A stretch of 64,000 nucleotides of DNA from an uncultured Prevotella sp. (GTDB lineage: Bacteria > Bacteroidota > Bacteroidia > Bacteroidales > Bacteroidaceae), in contig CALUHC010000038.1 in the NCBI GenBank assembly GCA_944320355.1, positions 1 through 64,000 on the forward strand, given 5' to 3'. Below the pieces are notes generated by a model. It saw only the letters and a list, made by a program, of their open reading frames with translations, was not told the origin of the DNA and made no database searches. Below, piece by piece: positions 17,428-25,883 of the stretch. Within the stretch, counting starts at the first letter, position 1; each line of letters begins with the position of its first letter. The position numbers were made by a program, and so were the translations under genes.

Positions 17428-19566
17428 ATGAACAAAAACTTACTTAAAACTTTCCTCGTGGCCATAGGATTGGCTGCGGGAGTGAATGGCGCGTGGGCCG
17501 AAGAGACTACGAAGAGTTATGATTTCGAGGATGAGTCCCCTCTTCTTACTGTTTATGACGATGCCAGAGCCTCTTTGGCAGTCGTTGATGATGAAGAGCG
17601 TGGCTCTAAAGTACTAAAATATACTTGTGGTAATACCAATGCAATAGCTTTTGCTTATTATGATTTCGCGGATTTAGTGAAAGGTGCGTCAAAACTTTCC
17701 TTTTCGTTTAGTTGCAATGTTGAAAATATAAGTGGTCAAGGTTATATTTCATTGGCAGATGCTTCAATGCATACAGCAACAGATGGAGGGTTTACAGGAA
17801 GAACAAATTGGGGATATGGTCGCAGTGGATCTATTATTGCAATAGGCAGTGATAGAGGAAAGTTGGATGGCAAAAACAATGAGAACTATTTTGCAGTAAA
17901 TGGCGTGGCAAAAGCTGGTAGTACATTGGAGCTGAAAACTGATGTTGTCTTTGGAGTCTGGCTAGATGTAGATATTGATGTCGATTTGATTAATAAAAAG
18001 GTATCCTATACGATTTCTAAAGATGGTGAGAATTTAGTGTCAGAGGATAATATAGACTATTATGATAGTAATGCAGGAACTTGCAGCCAGCTTGATATTT
18101 ATACAGGAAACAAAGGTACGATACTTATAGATGATATTTCTATAACTTCATATAAGGATGAGGCAGCTGAGTTTGCTGATTATGTAGTATCATTCTTTAA
18201 TGAAACGAAGCAAATGGAAATATCAAATTCTGTACGTAGTGGTATTGTAGGTGCACAGCTTTCTTTGCTGCCAAATGATATTGAAGATTTTTTTAGTGAG
18301 GATGGTACAAAGAAATATATCTATGTAAGTAATGATGCGGCAGGTAAAACAATAGCAGCTAATGGTACAACGAAGGTTGTTGTTACATTCCGTGAGGCTG
18401 CAACTTACAACTATACCATCAGTGCTTCTGTTGCTGGGCAGACATTTGAGATTGCCAAAGGCTCAGACTTTGAGGGCGAAGCGGTAACTTTTAATTATCC
18501 GCGTTACTATAATATTGATGGTGCTTTGTATGAGATCCCTAATTGTGCTTACACCGAGGATTATTATCGGAATTCTGTTGAACTCACGGAAAACAATCAA
18601 ATCATTACGGTTAGTGGATATGAAGAAGCGAAGACAAATGTTGTGTTTTATAGCGAGGCAGAAGATATTGAAACTCTGGAAGCTGTCAATGTTTCCAATG
18701 CCAATATAAGGGCATCGATGGGTGTAGTGGCACGTAACACGAGCGGTGAGCCAGCTCTTATCACAACCCTTCCTGCAGGTAAGTATGTTTTATCGTCAAG
18801 CGTTTGGGGTTCTAAAGATGTTGATTATGTTTTTAAGGCAGGTGGTAATACAGTTTTGACATTAACAACAACAGGTTCTATTGCAGATGCAAGCAGCGAA
18901 GAGTTTGTACTGTCTGGCGAAACTCAAATTACGCTTGACCCGACTTCTGCACAAGGAGTAGACTTTGTTGTTATTGAGCGTACAGGCGATTATGCCGTCA
19001 CCAAGACCGTTCCCGATTTTGGTTATGTGACGTTCAGCGCAAGTGTTCCTGTGACTGTTCCCGAGGGAGTGACGGTATATAAGGGAGCGGTGAACGACGA
19101 GGCCTCTGCCATAACGATAACCGAGGTGAACACTGATGTTATTCCTGCAAACACAGGTGTGCTGCTTGGTGCTGCGGCCGGCGAGATGATAGTGCTGACC
19201 CAGACAGAGAATGCCGAGAGCGAGGCCGACTTTGATGGCAACGAGTTCCTGCCGACATCGCTCATCACGGCTATCCCAGAGACTGGCAACTACTATGTTC
19301 TCTCGCAGTCTAAAGGCGAGGCAGTGTTCGCTCACGTTATGAACGGTATGGAGGTATCTCCCAACAAGGCATACATTCCGGTTCCGAAGACTGCAGAGCC
19401 GAGCGCAATGCGCATAATGATTGACGGCAGCACAACGGGAATAAGCGAGATTGACTCAGCCGAGACTGCCGGCGACGGGGCTTATTACACCCTGCAGGGC
19501 GTGAAGGTGGAAAACCCGACAAAGGGTCTTTATATCCATAATGGTAAGAAAGTGATAATAAAATAA
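17428..19566 (+). CDS. Secreted multi-domain protein with Prevotella-type C-terminal tail
   Basis: This 712-residue protein has a signal peptide (residues 1-24, AWA cleavage) and no function I can name. Residues about 25-240 look like a concanavalin/LamG-type beta-sandwich (KTDVVFGVWLDVDIDVD, TILIDDISITSY). A middle part (about 240-520) holds Ig-like strands. The last 180 residues contain PDFGYVTFSASVPVTVPEGV and end in YYTLQGVKVENPTKG and IHNGKKVIIK, a tail common on Prevotella surface and secreted proteins and likely a sorting signal. Bases 17520-18980 are clearly AT-richer than the final 600 bases and the neighbours, suggesting an acquired N-terminal cassette joined to a native tail. I placed the start at 17428 rather than 17185 because of the signal peptide. 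Confidence 0.75.
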   Translation: MNKNLLKTFLVAIGLAAGVNGAWAEETTKSYDFEDESPLLTVYDDARASLAVVDDEERGSKVLKYTCGNTNAIAFAYYDFADLVKGASKLSFSFSCNVENISGQGYISLADASMHTATDGGFTGRTNWGYGRSGSIIAIGSDRGKLDGKNNENYFAVNGVAKAGSTLELKTDVVFGVWLDVDIDVDLINKKVSYTISKDGENLVSEDNIDYYDSNAGTCSQLDIYTGNKGTILIDDISITSYKDEAAEFADYVVSFFNETKQMEISNSVRSGIVGAQLSLLPNDIEDFFSEDGTKKYIYVSNDAAGKTIAANGTTKVVVTFREAATYNYTISASVAGQTFEIAKGSDFEGEAVTFNYPRYYNIDGALYEIPNCAYTEDYYRNSVELTENNQIITVSGYEEAKTNVVFYSEAEDIETLEAVNVSNANIRASMGVVARNTSGEPALITTLPAGKYVLSSSVWGSKDVDYVFKAGGNTVLTLTTTGSIADASSEEFVLSGETQITLDPTSAQGVDFVVIERTGDYAVTKTVPDFGYVTFSASVPVTVPEGVTVYKGAVNDEASAITITEVNTDVIPANTGVLLGAAAGEMIVLTQTENAESEADFDGNEFLPTSLITAIPETGNYYVLSQSKGEAVFAHVMNGMEVSPNKAYIPVPKTAEPSAMRIMIDGSTTGISEIDSAETAGDGAYYTLQGVKVENPTKGLYIHNGKKVIIK

Positions 19567-19601
19567 CACAAAAGTATAACCCATAAAAATAAGAAAGCGA
19601 C

Positions 19602-19781
19602 ATGAAAAAAGAATATGTAAAGCCAGGTATCTCAGTGCTTGATATGGAAGTTGAGAACAACTTGATGGCAGCATCAGGAGAATTTAAAATTGTTGACCCC
19701 GGGGAAAAAAAAGTGAATGACGAGACTGATATGTATTCCACCGGCCCCTCTTTCAACATCTGGGGTGGCGACGAAGAGTAA
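19602..19781 (+). CDS. Small acidic peptide of the MKKEYVKP type (59 residues)
   Basis: A 59-residue frame starts MKKEYVKPGISVLDMEVENN, continues with LMAASGEF, and ends in an acidic, glycine- and aromatic-containing tail (STGPSFNIWGGDEE). Short peptides beginning MKKxYxxPxxxVxxxxxE and then LLA/LMA-S/G are frequent beside secreted proteins in Bacteroidales; I know no established function. The conserved leader-like front and variable end look like a precursor peptide, but no processing enzyme is adjacent. It lies 35 bases after the tail-bearing protein and before a terminator, so it is probably on the same transcript. Confidence 0.65.
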   Translation: MKKEYVKPGISVLDMEVENNLMAASGEFKIVDPGEKKVNDETDMYSTGPSFNIWGGDEE

Positions 19782-19852
19782 GGCAATTAAGTTTGCAAAA
19801 AGATAGATTCAGATTGCTGCATACAACGTTATGCAGTTGATAGAAACATTAG

Positions 19853-19887
19853 GGAGTCTCTGTCCGTGAGGATGGAGACTCTTTTTG
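19853..19887 (+). terminator. Rho-independent terminator
   Basis: GAGTCTC at 19854-19860 pairs with GAGACTC at 19875-19881, and a run of five T follows directly. It lies 70 bases after the small peptide gene and ends that transcript before the next promoter at 19948. Confidence 0.75.
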
Positions 19888-19947
19888 ATTTGTGGTGTGG
19901 AAACAGGCCGCGCGCAGCCGTGAGGGAGGAAATTATGCCGCGTACGA

Positions 19948-19979
19948 TTTGGAAAACGAAGAGAATTTTTGTATCTTTG
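19948..19979 (+). promoter_or_regulatory. Promoter for the TonB-dependent receptor
   Basis: TTTG at 19948-19951 and TATCTTTG at 19972-19979 are separated by 20 bases, a full match to the Bacteroidetes pattern. Confidence 0.75.
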
Positions 19980-20303
19980 CCTTGGATAGCAGACGGAACA
20001 AAAGAAAGGAGTGTGCCATGATAGTAATCTGCCCAGAGCTGTAATGCCGTGCTGTTTCTTTCTGTCCTTTGCGTGACTTCCTCGCCAAAGGGTCGGATAT
20101 GGCAGCTCGCATTTTGGACATATTGCCCCGGACAAACCATAAGAAACACAACATTGTAACGTCTTTGCCAACATTGAAAACGCTATGTAACGTGCGTTAT
20201 GAGGTTGGCAACAACTACGTAAATCCATTTTCACGCGGACGATATGTCGCTGTAACCCCGATTTCCGACCTTTGCACTCGGAAACAAGATATGTATTTAG
20301 CTG
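19980..20303 (+). other. Long untranslated leader of the TonB-dependent receptor
   Basis: About 320 bases separate the promoter from the ATG. Only very short frames are present (for example an 8-codon one at about 20019). No riboswitch class or strong hairpin stands out to me. A second TTTGC string near 20272 is a weak possible start site. Confidence 0.35.
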
Positions 20304-23009
20304 ATGGAACTATTAAGGAAACTGATGGGTGCAGCCGTGTTCACATCGCTCTTGGCAACGCAAGCCTTGGCGGTGGATGCCACGTTGCCCGGGGTGAACG
20401 TGAGGGGAAGCATAAAGGACGGCAAGTCGAAAGAGCCGCTGATAGGGGCAACGGTGCAGATTGTGGGCAGCAACATTGCCACCGTGACTGATGCCAAGGG
20501 CAACTTCTCGCTGTCGGGTGTTGCCGACGGAATATATGACATAGAGATAAAGTACGTGGGCTACAAGACCGCCGTGAAGCGGCAGGTGAAGATAGAGGAC
20601 GACAAGCTGACCACGATAGACTTCGAGATGGAGACCGACGAGCACAAGCTGGCCGACGTGGTGGTGGTGTCGCGGGCCAACCGAGAGTCGGAGAACGTCA
20701 CGCTGATGGAGCAGAAGGCCGCAGTGATAGCCGTGCAGTCGGTGGGTGCGCAGGAGCTGTCGCGCAAGGGCGTGGGTGACGCCGAGGTGGCCGTGACCAA
20801 GATTTCGGGCATATCGAAGCAGGAGGGAGTGAAGAATGTGTTTGTGCGCGGATTGGGGGACCGCTACAACATCACCACGCTCAACCGCTTCCCGATACCT
20901 TCGGAGGACCCTGAGTACAAGAATATAGCGCTCGACTTCTTCTCGACAGACATCATACAGTCGGTAGACGTGAACAAGGCTTTCTATAGCGATGTGCCGG
21001 CCGACGTGGCCGGGGCCGACATAAACATAACCTCGAAGGAACTTACCGGAGACGGCAAGCTGAACATCAGTGTGCAGGGCGGGCTCAACACGTCGACCGT
21101 AGGTGCCGATTTCCTGAAACTCGACGGGGCAAACGCCTTTGGCTTTGCCAATACAACGCAGCCGGGCGAGAACCTCGGGACGTACAACTTCCGAAACTCG
21201 CTCGATCCGACCAAGCACAACCTGCAGGTGAACCAGAGCTACTCCATCTCTGGCGGCAAGCGGTTCTACATAGGCGGAAACCCGCTGCGCTTCTTCGTGG
21301 TGGCCGCCCACAGCAAGGACTACACTCACTACGAGGAGGAAGTGCGCAACTCGATAACCAGCGGCACGCTCTCGCAGGACATGGAGGGCGACATATCGGA
21401 GGTGGAGACCAGCCAGATAGCCATGGCAAACGTGAGCTATGACCACAACCGCAAGCATCGCATAGGCTATAACTTCATGATGGTCCATTCGTCTAAGTCA
21501 TCGGTAGGCGACTATCTCGGCATGGATGCCGACTATCAGTCGTCAGACACATACGAGGGATTCATGCGCCGGCAGCAGACCAACGACAACCTGCTCTTCG
21601 TGAACCAGCTCGACACCAAGTGGCAGCTGGGCAGGCGGATTGACCTCAACGCCGGTCTGGCATACAATATCATAAACGGCAACGAACCCGACCGCCGCAT
21701 AAACAACCTCGTGAAGACCGACGATGGCTACGTGCCCATGCGCGGCACGGGGGTGCAGCAGCGCTATTTCTCCACGCTCGACGAGAAGGACCTCAATGCC
21801 CGCGCGTCGCTGACATACAAGCTGAAAGACCGTTTTGACGGGGCGTCTAACGTCAAGGTGGGCTATATGGGGAGGTTTGTCGACGACTCGTTCGAGGCTG
21901 TTGAGTACGATATGGCCGTGGTGCGCCAGTCGGCGTTCGACATTGCCGACGTGCGCTTCGACGACTATTACAACGAGGACAACTATGCCGCCGGGATGTT
22001 CCAGCTCGACCGCAATGTCGATGAGTACAGCGTCACCAAGAACATCCACTCCGCTTACGCCGAGGCCACCTATCAGTTTACGCCGAAGTTCATAGCCAAT
22101 CTCGGCATGAAGTATGACGACGTGGTGCTGAAGGTAGACTATAACGTCAACCGTGGCGGTAGCCGTGGCAGCCAGGAGATAGACAAGTCTTATTTCCTGC
22201 CAAGCCTGAACCTGCGCTACAACCTCACGGACAAGCACACCCTGCGCCTGGCCGCGAGCAAGACCTACACCCTGCCACAGGCCAAGGAGATATCGCCATT
22301 CCGCTATGTCAACGTGAGTTTCAACAGTCAGGGTAACCCCGACTTGCAGCCGTCTGACAACTACAACGTGGATCTGAAGTGGGACTACTACCTGTCTTCG
22401 TCCGAGCTTATTTCCGTGACCGGCTTCTACAAGTACATCAAGAACCCCATCTCGCGCATCGAGATAGCCAGTGCGGGCGGCTTCCTCTCCTACGAGAACA
22501 TAGCCGACCATGCCACGGCGGCCGGCGTTGAGGTTGAGGTGAAGAAGAACCTGCTGACACATAGCGCTGGCAGCGGAGACGGACGGCTCAGCTTCGGCGT
22601 CAACGGCGCCTATACTTTCACCCGCGCCGACGTGCCGCTGGCCACCGACCCCACCGGGTCGCAGCTCGAAGGGGCCGCGCCGTGGATTGTCAATGCCGAC
22701 CTCAGCTACCGTTTCAGCAAGCAAGCCAATACGTTCAACGCGGCATTGGTGCTCAATTACTTCAGCGACCGCATTTATACAATAGGCACCGAGGGCTACC
22801 AGGACATTGTGGAGAACGGCATCCCCACGCTCGACTTTGTGGCCTCGGCGCAGCTCGGCAAGCACTTCGCTCTCAGCCTCAAGGCGCGCAACCTGCTCAA
22901 TTCTGCTCATCAGCTGACACGCGAGGGCAACGCCACGGGCGAGGATGTGGTGCTGAGCAAGTACAAAAAGGGAGTCGACTTCAGCCTCGGGCTTACGTAC
23001 AGCCTCTGA
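20304..23009 (+). CDS. TonB-dependent receptor with carboxypeptidase-like N-terminal domain
   Basis: This 901-residue outer-membrane transporter has a signal peptide (residues 1-23), then a CarboxypepD_reg-like domain at about 33-110 (VRGSIKDGKSKEPLIGATV, DAKGNFSLSGV). A TonB-box-like stretch ADVVVVSRA is followed by the plug at about 125-250 (KNVFVRGLGDRYNITTLN) and a long barrel ending FSLGLTYSL. No SusD-like gene follows. Instead a duplicated surface lipoprotein starts 73 bases downstream and is the likely partner for ligand capture. The substrate is unknown; nothing nearby points to a glycan, iron or vitamin. Confidence 0.88.
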   Translation: MELLRKLMGAAVFTSLLATQALAVDATLPGVNVRGSIKDGKSKEPLIGATVQIVGSNIATVTDAKGNFSLSGVADGIYDIEIKYVGYKTAVKRQVKIEDDKLTTIDFEMETDEHKLADVVVVSRANRESENVTLMEQKAAVIAVQSVGAQELSRKGVGDAEVAVTKISGISKQEGVKNVFVRGLGDRYNITTLNRFPIPSEDPEYKNIALDFFSTDIIQSVDVNKAFYSDVPADVAGADINITSKELTGDGKLNISVQGGLNTSTVGADFLKLDGANAFGFANTTQPGENLGTYNFRNSLDPTKHNLQVNQSYSISGGKRFYIGGNPLRFFVVAAHSKDYTHYEEEVRNSITSGTLSQDMEGDISEVETSQIAMANVSYDHNRKHRIGYNFMMVHSSKSSVGDYLGMDADYQSSDTYEGFMRRQQTNDNLLFVNQLDTKWQLGRRIDLNAGLAYNIINGNEPDRRINNLVKTDDGYVPMRGTGVQQRYFSTLDEKDLNARASLTYKLKDRFDGASNVKVGYMGRFVDDSFEAVEYDMAVVRQSAFDIADVRFDDYYNEDNYAAGMFQLDRNVDEYSVTKNIHSAYAEATYQFTPKFIANLGMKYDDVVLKVDYNVNRGGSRGSQEIDKSYFLPSLNLRYNLTDKHTLRLAASKTYTLPQAKEISPFRYVNVSFNSQGNPDLQPSDNYNVDLKWDYYLSSSELISVTGFYKYIKNPISRIEIASAGGFLSYENIADHATAAGVEVEVKKNLLTHSAGSGDGRLSFGVNGAYTFTRADVPLATDPTGSQLEGAAPWIVNADLSYRFSKQANTFNAALVLNYFSDRIYTIGTEGYQDIVENGIPTLDFVASAQLGKHFALSLKARNLLNSAHQLTREGNATGEDVVLSKYKKGVDFSLGLTYSL

Positions 23010-23082
23010 CGTTGAAGTTAAAAATTAAAAGGTAAAAGGTAAAAAGCAACAAACCATTTTTTATAATCAACCATTAATCACG
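23010..23082. repeat. Purine tract spacer
   Basis: The gap between receptor and lipoprotein contains units such as AGTTAAAAATTAAAAGG and GTAAAAGGTAAAAAGC, of the same type as at 58-87, 5842-5875 and 60829-60868. Confidence 0.5.
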
Positions 23083-25311
23083 ATGAAAAGAAGATTTCTT
23101 TATGCGATGGCCTTTGCTGCCATTGCGAGCACTGTGAGCCTTACTTCGTGCAGCGACGACGAGAACACAACCGGTGGCGGCGACTCTTCGCAGGCCGAGA
23201 CGCTGGTTGGGACAGTGAGCGGAACGCTCACGCTCGACGCATCGAAGGAATACCGCCTTACGGGAACGCTCATCGTCCCCGACGGTGCCACGCTCAACAT
23301 TCCTGCCGGAACAACCATCAAGGCCGATGAGGGCTTCGACAAATACATCCTCGTGGCGCAGGGCGGAACGATAAACGCACGCGGCACGGCCGACAACCCC
23401 ATCGTTTTCACCGCTAACAGCGACAACGCCTCGGCCGGCTACTGGGGCGGACTCATCGTCAACGGCCGCGCGCCCATCTCCGGCAGCACCGAAGGGCAGA
23501 CCGGCACCACCGAGGTTGACAACCAATACGTGTACGGCGGCAGCAACACCACCGACAACAGCGGTGTGATAGAGTACGTGCAGCTGCTCTATACCGGCGC
23601 GCGCTCCAGCTCGTCCATAGAGCACAACGGCCTCACGCTCAACGGCGTGGGCAGCGGCACCACAATCCGCAACATATACATCTCCGAGGGTGCCGACGAC
23701 GCCATCGAGTTCTTCGGAGGCTCGGTCAGCGTCACCAACCTGCTGGCCGTAAACTGCGACGACGATATGTTCGACTTCACCCAGGGCTACTGCGGCACGC
23801 TCACCAACTGCTACGGTGTGTGGGAGAGCGGCTTCACCAGCACTGAGGAAGACCCGCGCGGCGTCGAGGCCGACGGCAACCTCGACGGCGACGGACCCGA
23901 CCACACCCCGCAGGCCGACTTCACCATCGACGGGATGACCATCGTCAACAACTCGGCCACGCAGGCCATGCAGGATGCCATCAAGGTGCGCCGCGGCGCA
24001 ACGGCCCACATCAGCAATGCACTCGTGATGGGAACGGGCGAGGTGCAGAACCTCATCGACCTCACCGACAGCAAGGGCGACGCCACCACGGCCACCGAGA
24101 TCAGCGTGACAAACAATGCAGGCAACATATCGTCAGACCTCGTGAACCACAACGAGCAGTATGACAACGTGGAGATTGTGAGCGGCAACACCGGCGCCGA
24201 CAACACCGTGTTCGGATGGACTGGCTATCAGTTCGACGAGAGCGGCGACACCCCCGCGGTGGCAGAGGAAGACATCCCCACCGAGATAACCTCCGACATC
24301 ACGCTCGACGCTTCCACCCAGTACTACATTAACGGCTCTGTCCACGTGCGCGAGGGCGGCGTGCTCCGCATACCGGCCGGCATGACCATCAAGGCTCGCA
24401 ACGGCTTCGCCAACTTCATCCTCGTGGAGCGCGGCGGCCAGATATACGCCGAGGGCACGGCCGAGGCTCCCATCACCTTCACCGCCGACAACGAGACAGC
24501 CGAGGCAGGCTACTGGGGAGGGCTCATCATCAACGGCCGCGCGGTCATATCCGGCGCGGGCAGCGGCACGCACGAGGCTGCCACCGAGGTTGACAACAAC
24601 ATCATGTACGGCGGCAGCGACAATGCCGACAACAGCGGCGTGCTCACATACGTGCGCATACTCTACTCCGGAGCGCGCTCCACAGCCGACATAGAGCACA
24701 ACGGCCTCACGCTCAACGCCGTGGGCAGCGGCACCCGCATCGAGAACATCTATATCTCCGAGGGCGCCGACGACGCCATCGAGTTCTTCGGCGGCTCGGT
24801 CAGCGTCACCAACCTGCTGGCCGTAAACTGCGACGACGATATGTTCGACTTCACCCAGGGTTACTGCGGCACGCTCACCAACTGCTACGGCCGCTGGGAG
24901 GCCTCGTTCACCAGCACCGAGGAAGATCCGCGCGGCGTCGAGGCCGACGGCAACCTCGACGGCGAGGGCCCCGACCATACACCGCAGGCTGACTTCCGCA
25001 TAGAGAACATGACCATCGAGAACCTGGCCGAGAGCCAGCCCATGCAGGACGCCATCAAGATTCGCCGCGGCGCAACGGCACACATCACCAACGCCCTCAT
25101 CACCGGCAGCGGAGAGATTGAGAACATCATTGACCTCACCGACAGCAAGGGCGACGCCGCCACGGCCACCGAGATCAGCGTGACCAACAGCGCCGCCAGC
25201 GTCTCCTCCGACCTCATAAGGCAGAACGGCAGCTACGCAGGCGTTGGCATCGTGAGCGGAAACACCGGTTGCCCCGCCGACGGCTTCGGCTGGACCGGCT
25301 ACGAGCTTTGA
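23083..25311 (+). CDS. Surface lipoprotein with two tandem near-identical beta-helix-like repeats
   Basis: This 742-residue lipoprotein has a lipobox (VSLTSC) followed by SDDEN, matching the acidic export signal that sends Bacteroidetes lipoproteins to the cell surface. It is built of two homologous halves, about residues 42-380 and 395-742. Each contains GYWGGLI(V/I)NGRA, an IEHNGLTLN segment, EGADDAIEFFGGSVSVTNLL, a 23-residue DDDMFDF-type acidic run, and VEADGNLDG(D/E)GPDHTPQADF. Repeated short strands, glycines and acidic loops suggest a calcium-binding right-handed beta-helix. It follows the TonB-dependent receptor and is probably its surface partner. The ligand is unknown. Confidence 0.78.
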   Translation: MKRRFLYAMAFAAIASTVSLTSCSDDENTTGGGDSSQAETLVGTVSGTLTLDASKEYRLTGTLIVPDGATLNIPAGTTIKADEGFDKYILVAQGGTINARGTADNPIVFTANSDNASAGYWGGLIVNGRAPISGSTEGQTGTTEVDNQYVYGGSNTTDNSGVIEYVQLLYTGARSSSSIEHNGLTLNGVGSGTTIRNIYISEGADDAIEFFGGSVSVTNLLAVNCDDDMFDFTQGYCGTLTNCYGVWESGFTSTEEDPRGVEADGNLDGDGPDHTPQADFTIDGMTIVNNSATQAMQDAIKVRRGATAHISNALVMGTGEVQNLIDLTDSKGDATTATEISVTNNAGNISSDLVNHNEQYDNVEIVSGNTGADNTVFGWTGYQFDESGDTPAVAEEDIPTEITSDITLDASTQYYINGSVHVREGGVLRIPAGMTIKARNGFANFILVERGGQIYAEGTAEAPITFTADNETAEAGYWGGLIINGRAVISGAGSGTHEAATEVDNNIMYGGSDNADNSGVLTYVRILYSGARSTADIEHNGLTLNAVGSGTRIENIYISEGADDAIEFFGGSVSVTNLLAVNCDDDMFDFTQGYCGTLTNCYGRWEASFTSTEEDPRGVEADGNLDGEGPDHTPQADFRIENMTIENLAESQPMQDAIKIRRGATAHITNALITGSGEIENIIDLTDSKGDAATATEISVTNSAASVSSDLIRQNGSYAGVGIVSGNTGCPADGFGWTGYEL

Positions 25312-25478
25312 GGGCTCTCTTTCTTACATTTTCATATTTTTTAGCAGGCAAATCCCTCGCTGCCGTCCCGCTGCCATTGGGCAGAGGAGGCAAGCGGGGG
25401 CTTGCTGTGTTCGCAGTTAATGGTTTGAGGGCCTTTGGGATAATTTCCCTGTCAACCTTGCGTCACAGATATTTATAT

Positions 25479-25655
25479 TTATCGGCAGACGAGTAGATAG
25501 CCCACGAGGCTCACCACGATGGTGGCCGCGGTTGTCGCTATTGCACTCAGCCACTGCATCCGTTGTGGAATGTCGCCCATTATGTTGTTCAATCCTTCGT
25601 CGCGCAGTTCCGTTTTCTGTGCGGTGTCCTTGTTTTCTTTATTATTGTCGCTCAT
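25479..25655 (-). pseudogene. Truncated HlyD-type membrane fusion protein (N-terminal fragment)
   Basis: A 58-residue frame starts in an ATGA overlap with the ABC remnant. The first 35 residues contain ELRDEGLNNIMGDIPQRMQW, which resembles the cytoplasmic N-terminus of Bacteroidetes HlyD proteins that pair with peptidase-containing ABC exporters. One membrane helix follows (ATTAATIVVSLVGYLLV) and the frame then stops. The expected periplasmic coiled-coil and barrel are missing, and I find no continuation in the next 160 bases in any frame. It could instead be a complete small membrane protein, but the overlap and context favour a broken hlyD. Confidence 0.55.
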
Positions 25656-25861
25656 AGTTCAAGTTGGTTTTTTACCAATTTGTAGTATGTCCCGTGTTCT
25701 GCCGTCAGTTCGTCGTGCGTGCCGCTCTCCACTATGCGGCCACCGTCCATTACCACTATGTGGTCGGCGTTGCGCACCGTGCTGAGGCGGTGGGCTATTA
25801 CTAGCACTGTGCGTCCGCACTGCATAGCGTCGTGCTGTATGTGCAGAGGGAAACGCTTCAT
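25652..25861 (-). pseudogene. Peptidase-C39 ABC exporter collapsed to 69 residues by an internal in-frame deletion
   Basis: The frame starts [16 protein letters not shown], the typical N-terminus of C39-peptidase ABC exporters up to the catalytic cysteine. It then runs straight into [19 protein letters not shown] and ends [20 protein letters not shown] plus NQLEL, the extreme C-terminus of an ABC ATPase with the switch histidine. About 650 residues (rest of the peptidase, membrane domain, Walker A and B) are absent. An upstream GTG at 25867 is less likely as start. It follows the barrel gene by 22 bases and overlaps the hlyD fragment (ATGA). The product cannot transport. Confidence 0.8.
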
Positions 25862-25883
25862 TGTCACAGGTCTATTTATGCCA

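Noticed and set aside
20069-20491. 140-codon plus-strand frame overlapping the start of the TonB-dependent receptor
   Set aside because: It runs out of frame into a clear receptor gene and has no signal or motif.
23690-24980. Internal duplication of the lipoprotein as an assembly artefact
   Set aside because: The two halves differ at many scattered positions and in their flanks, so they are real diverged copies, though exact copy number still depends on the reads.
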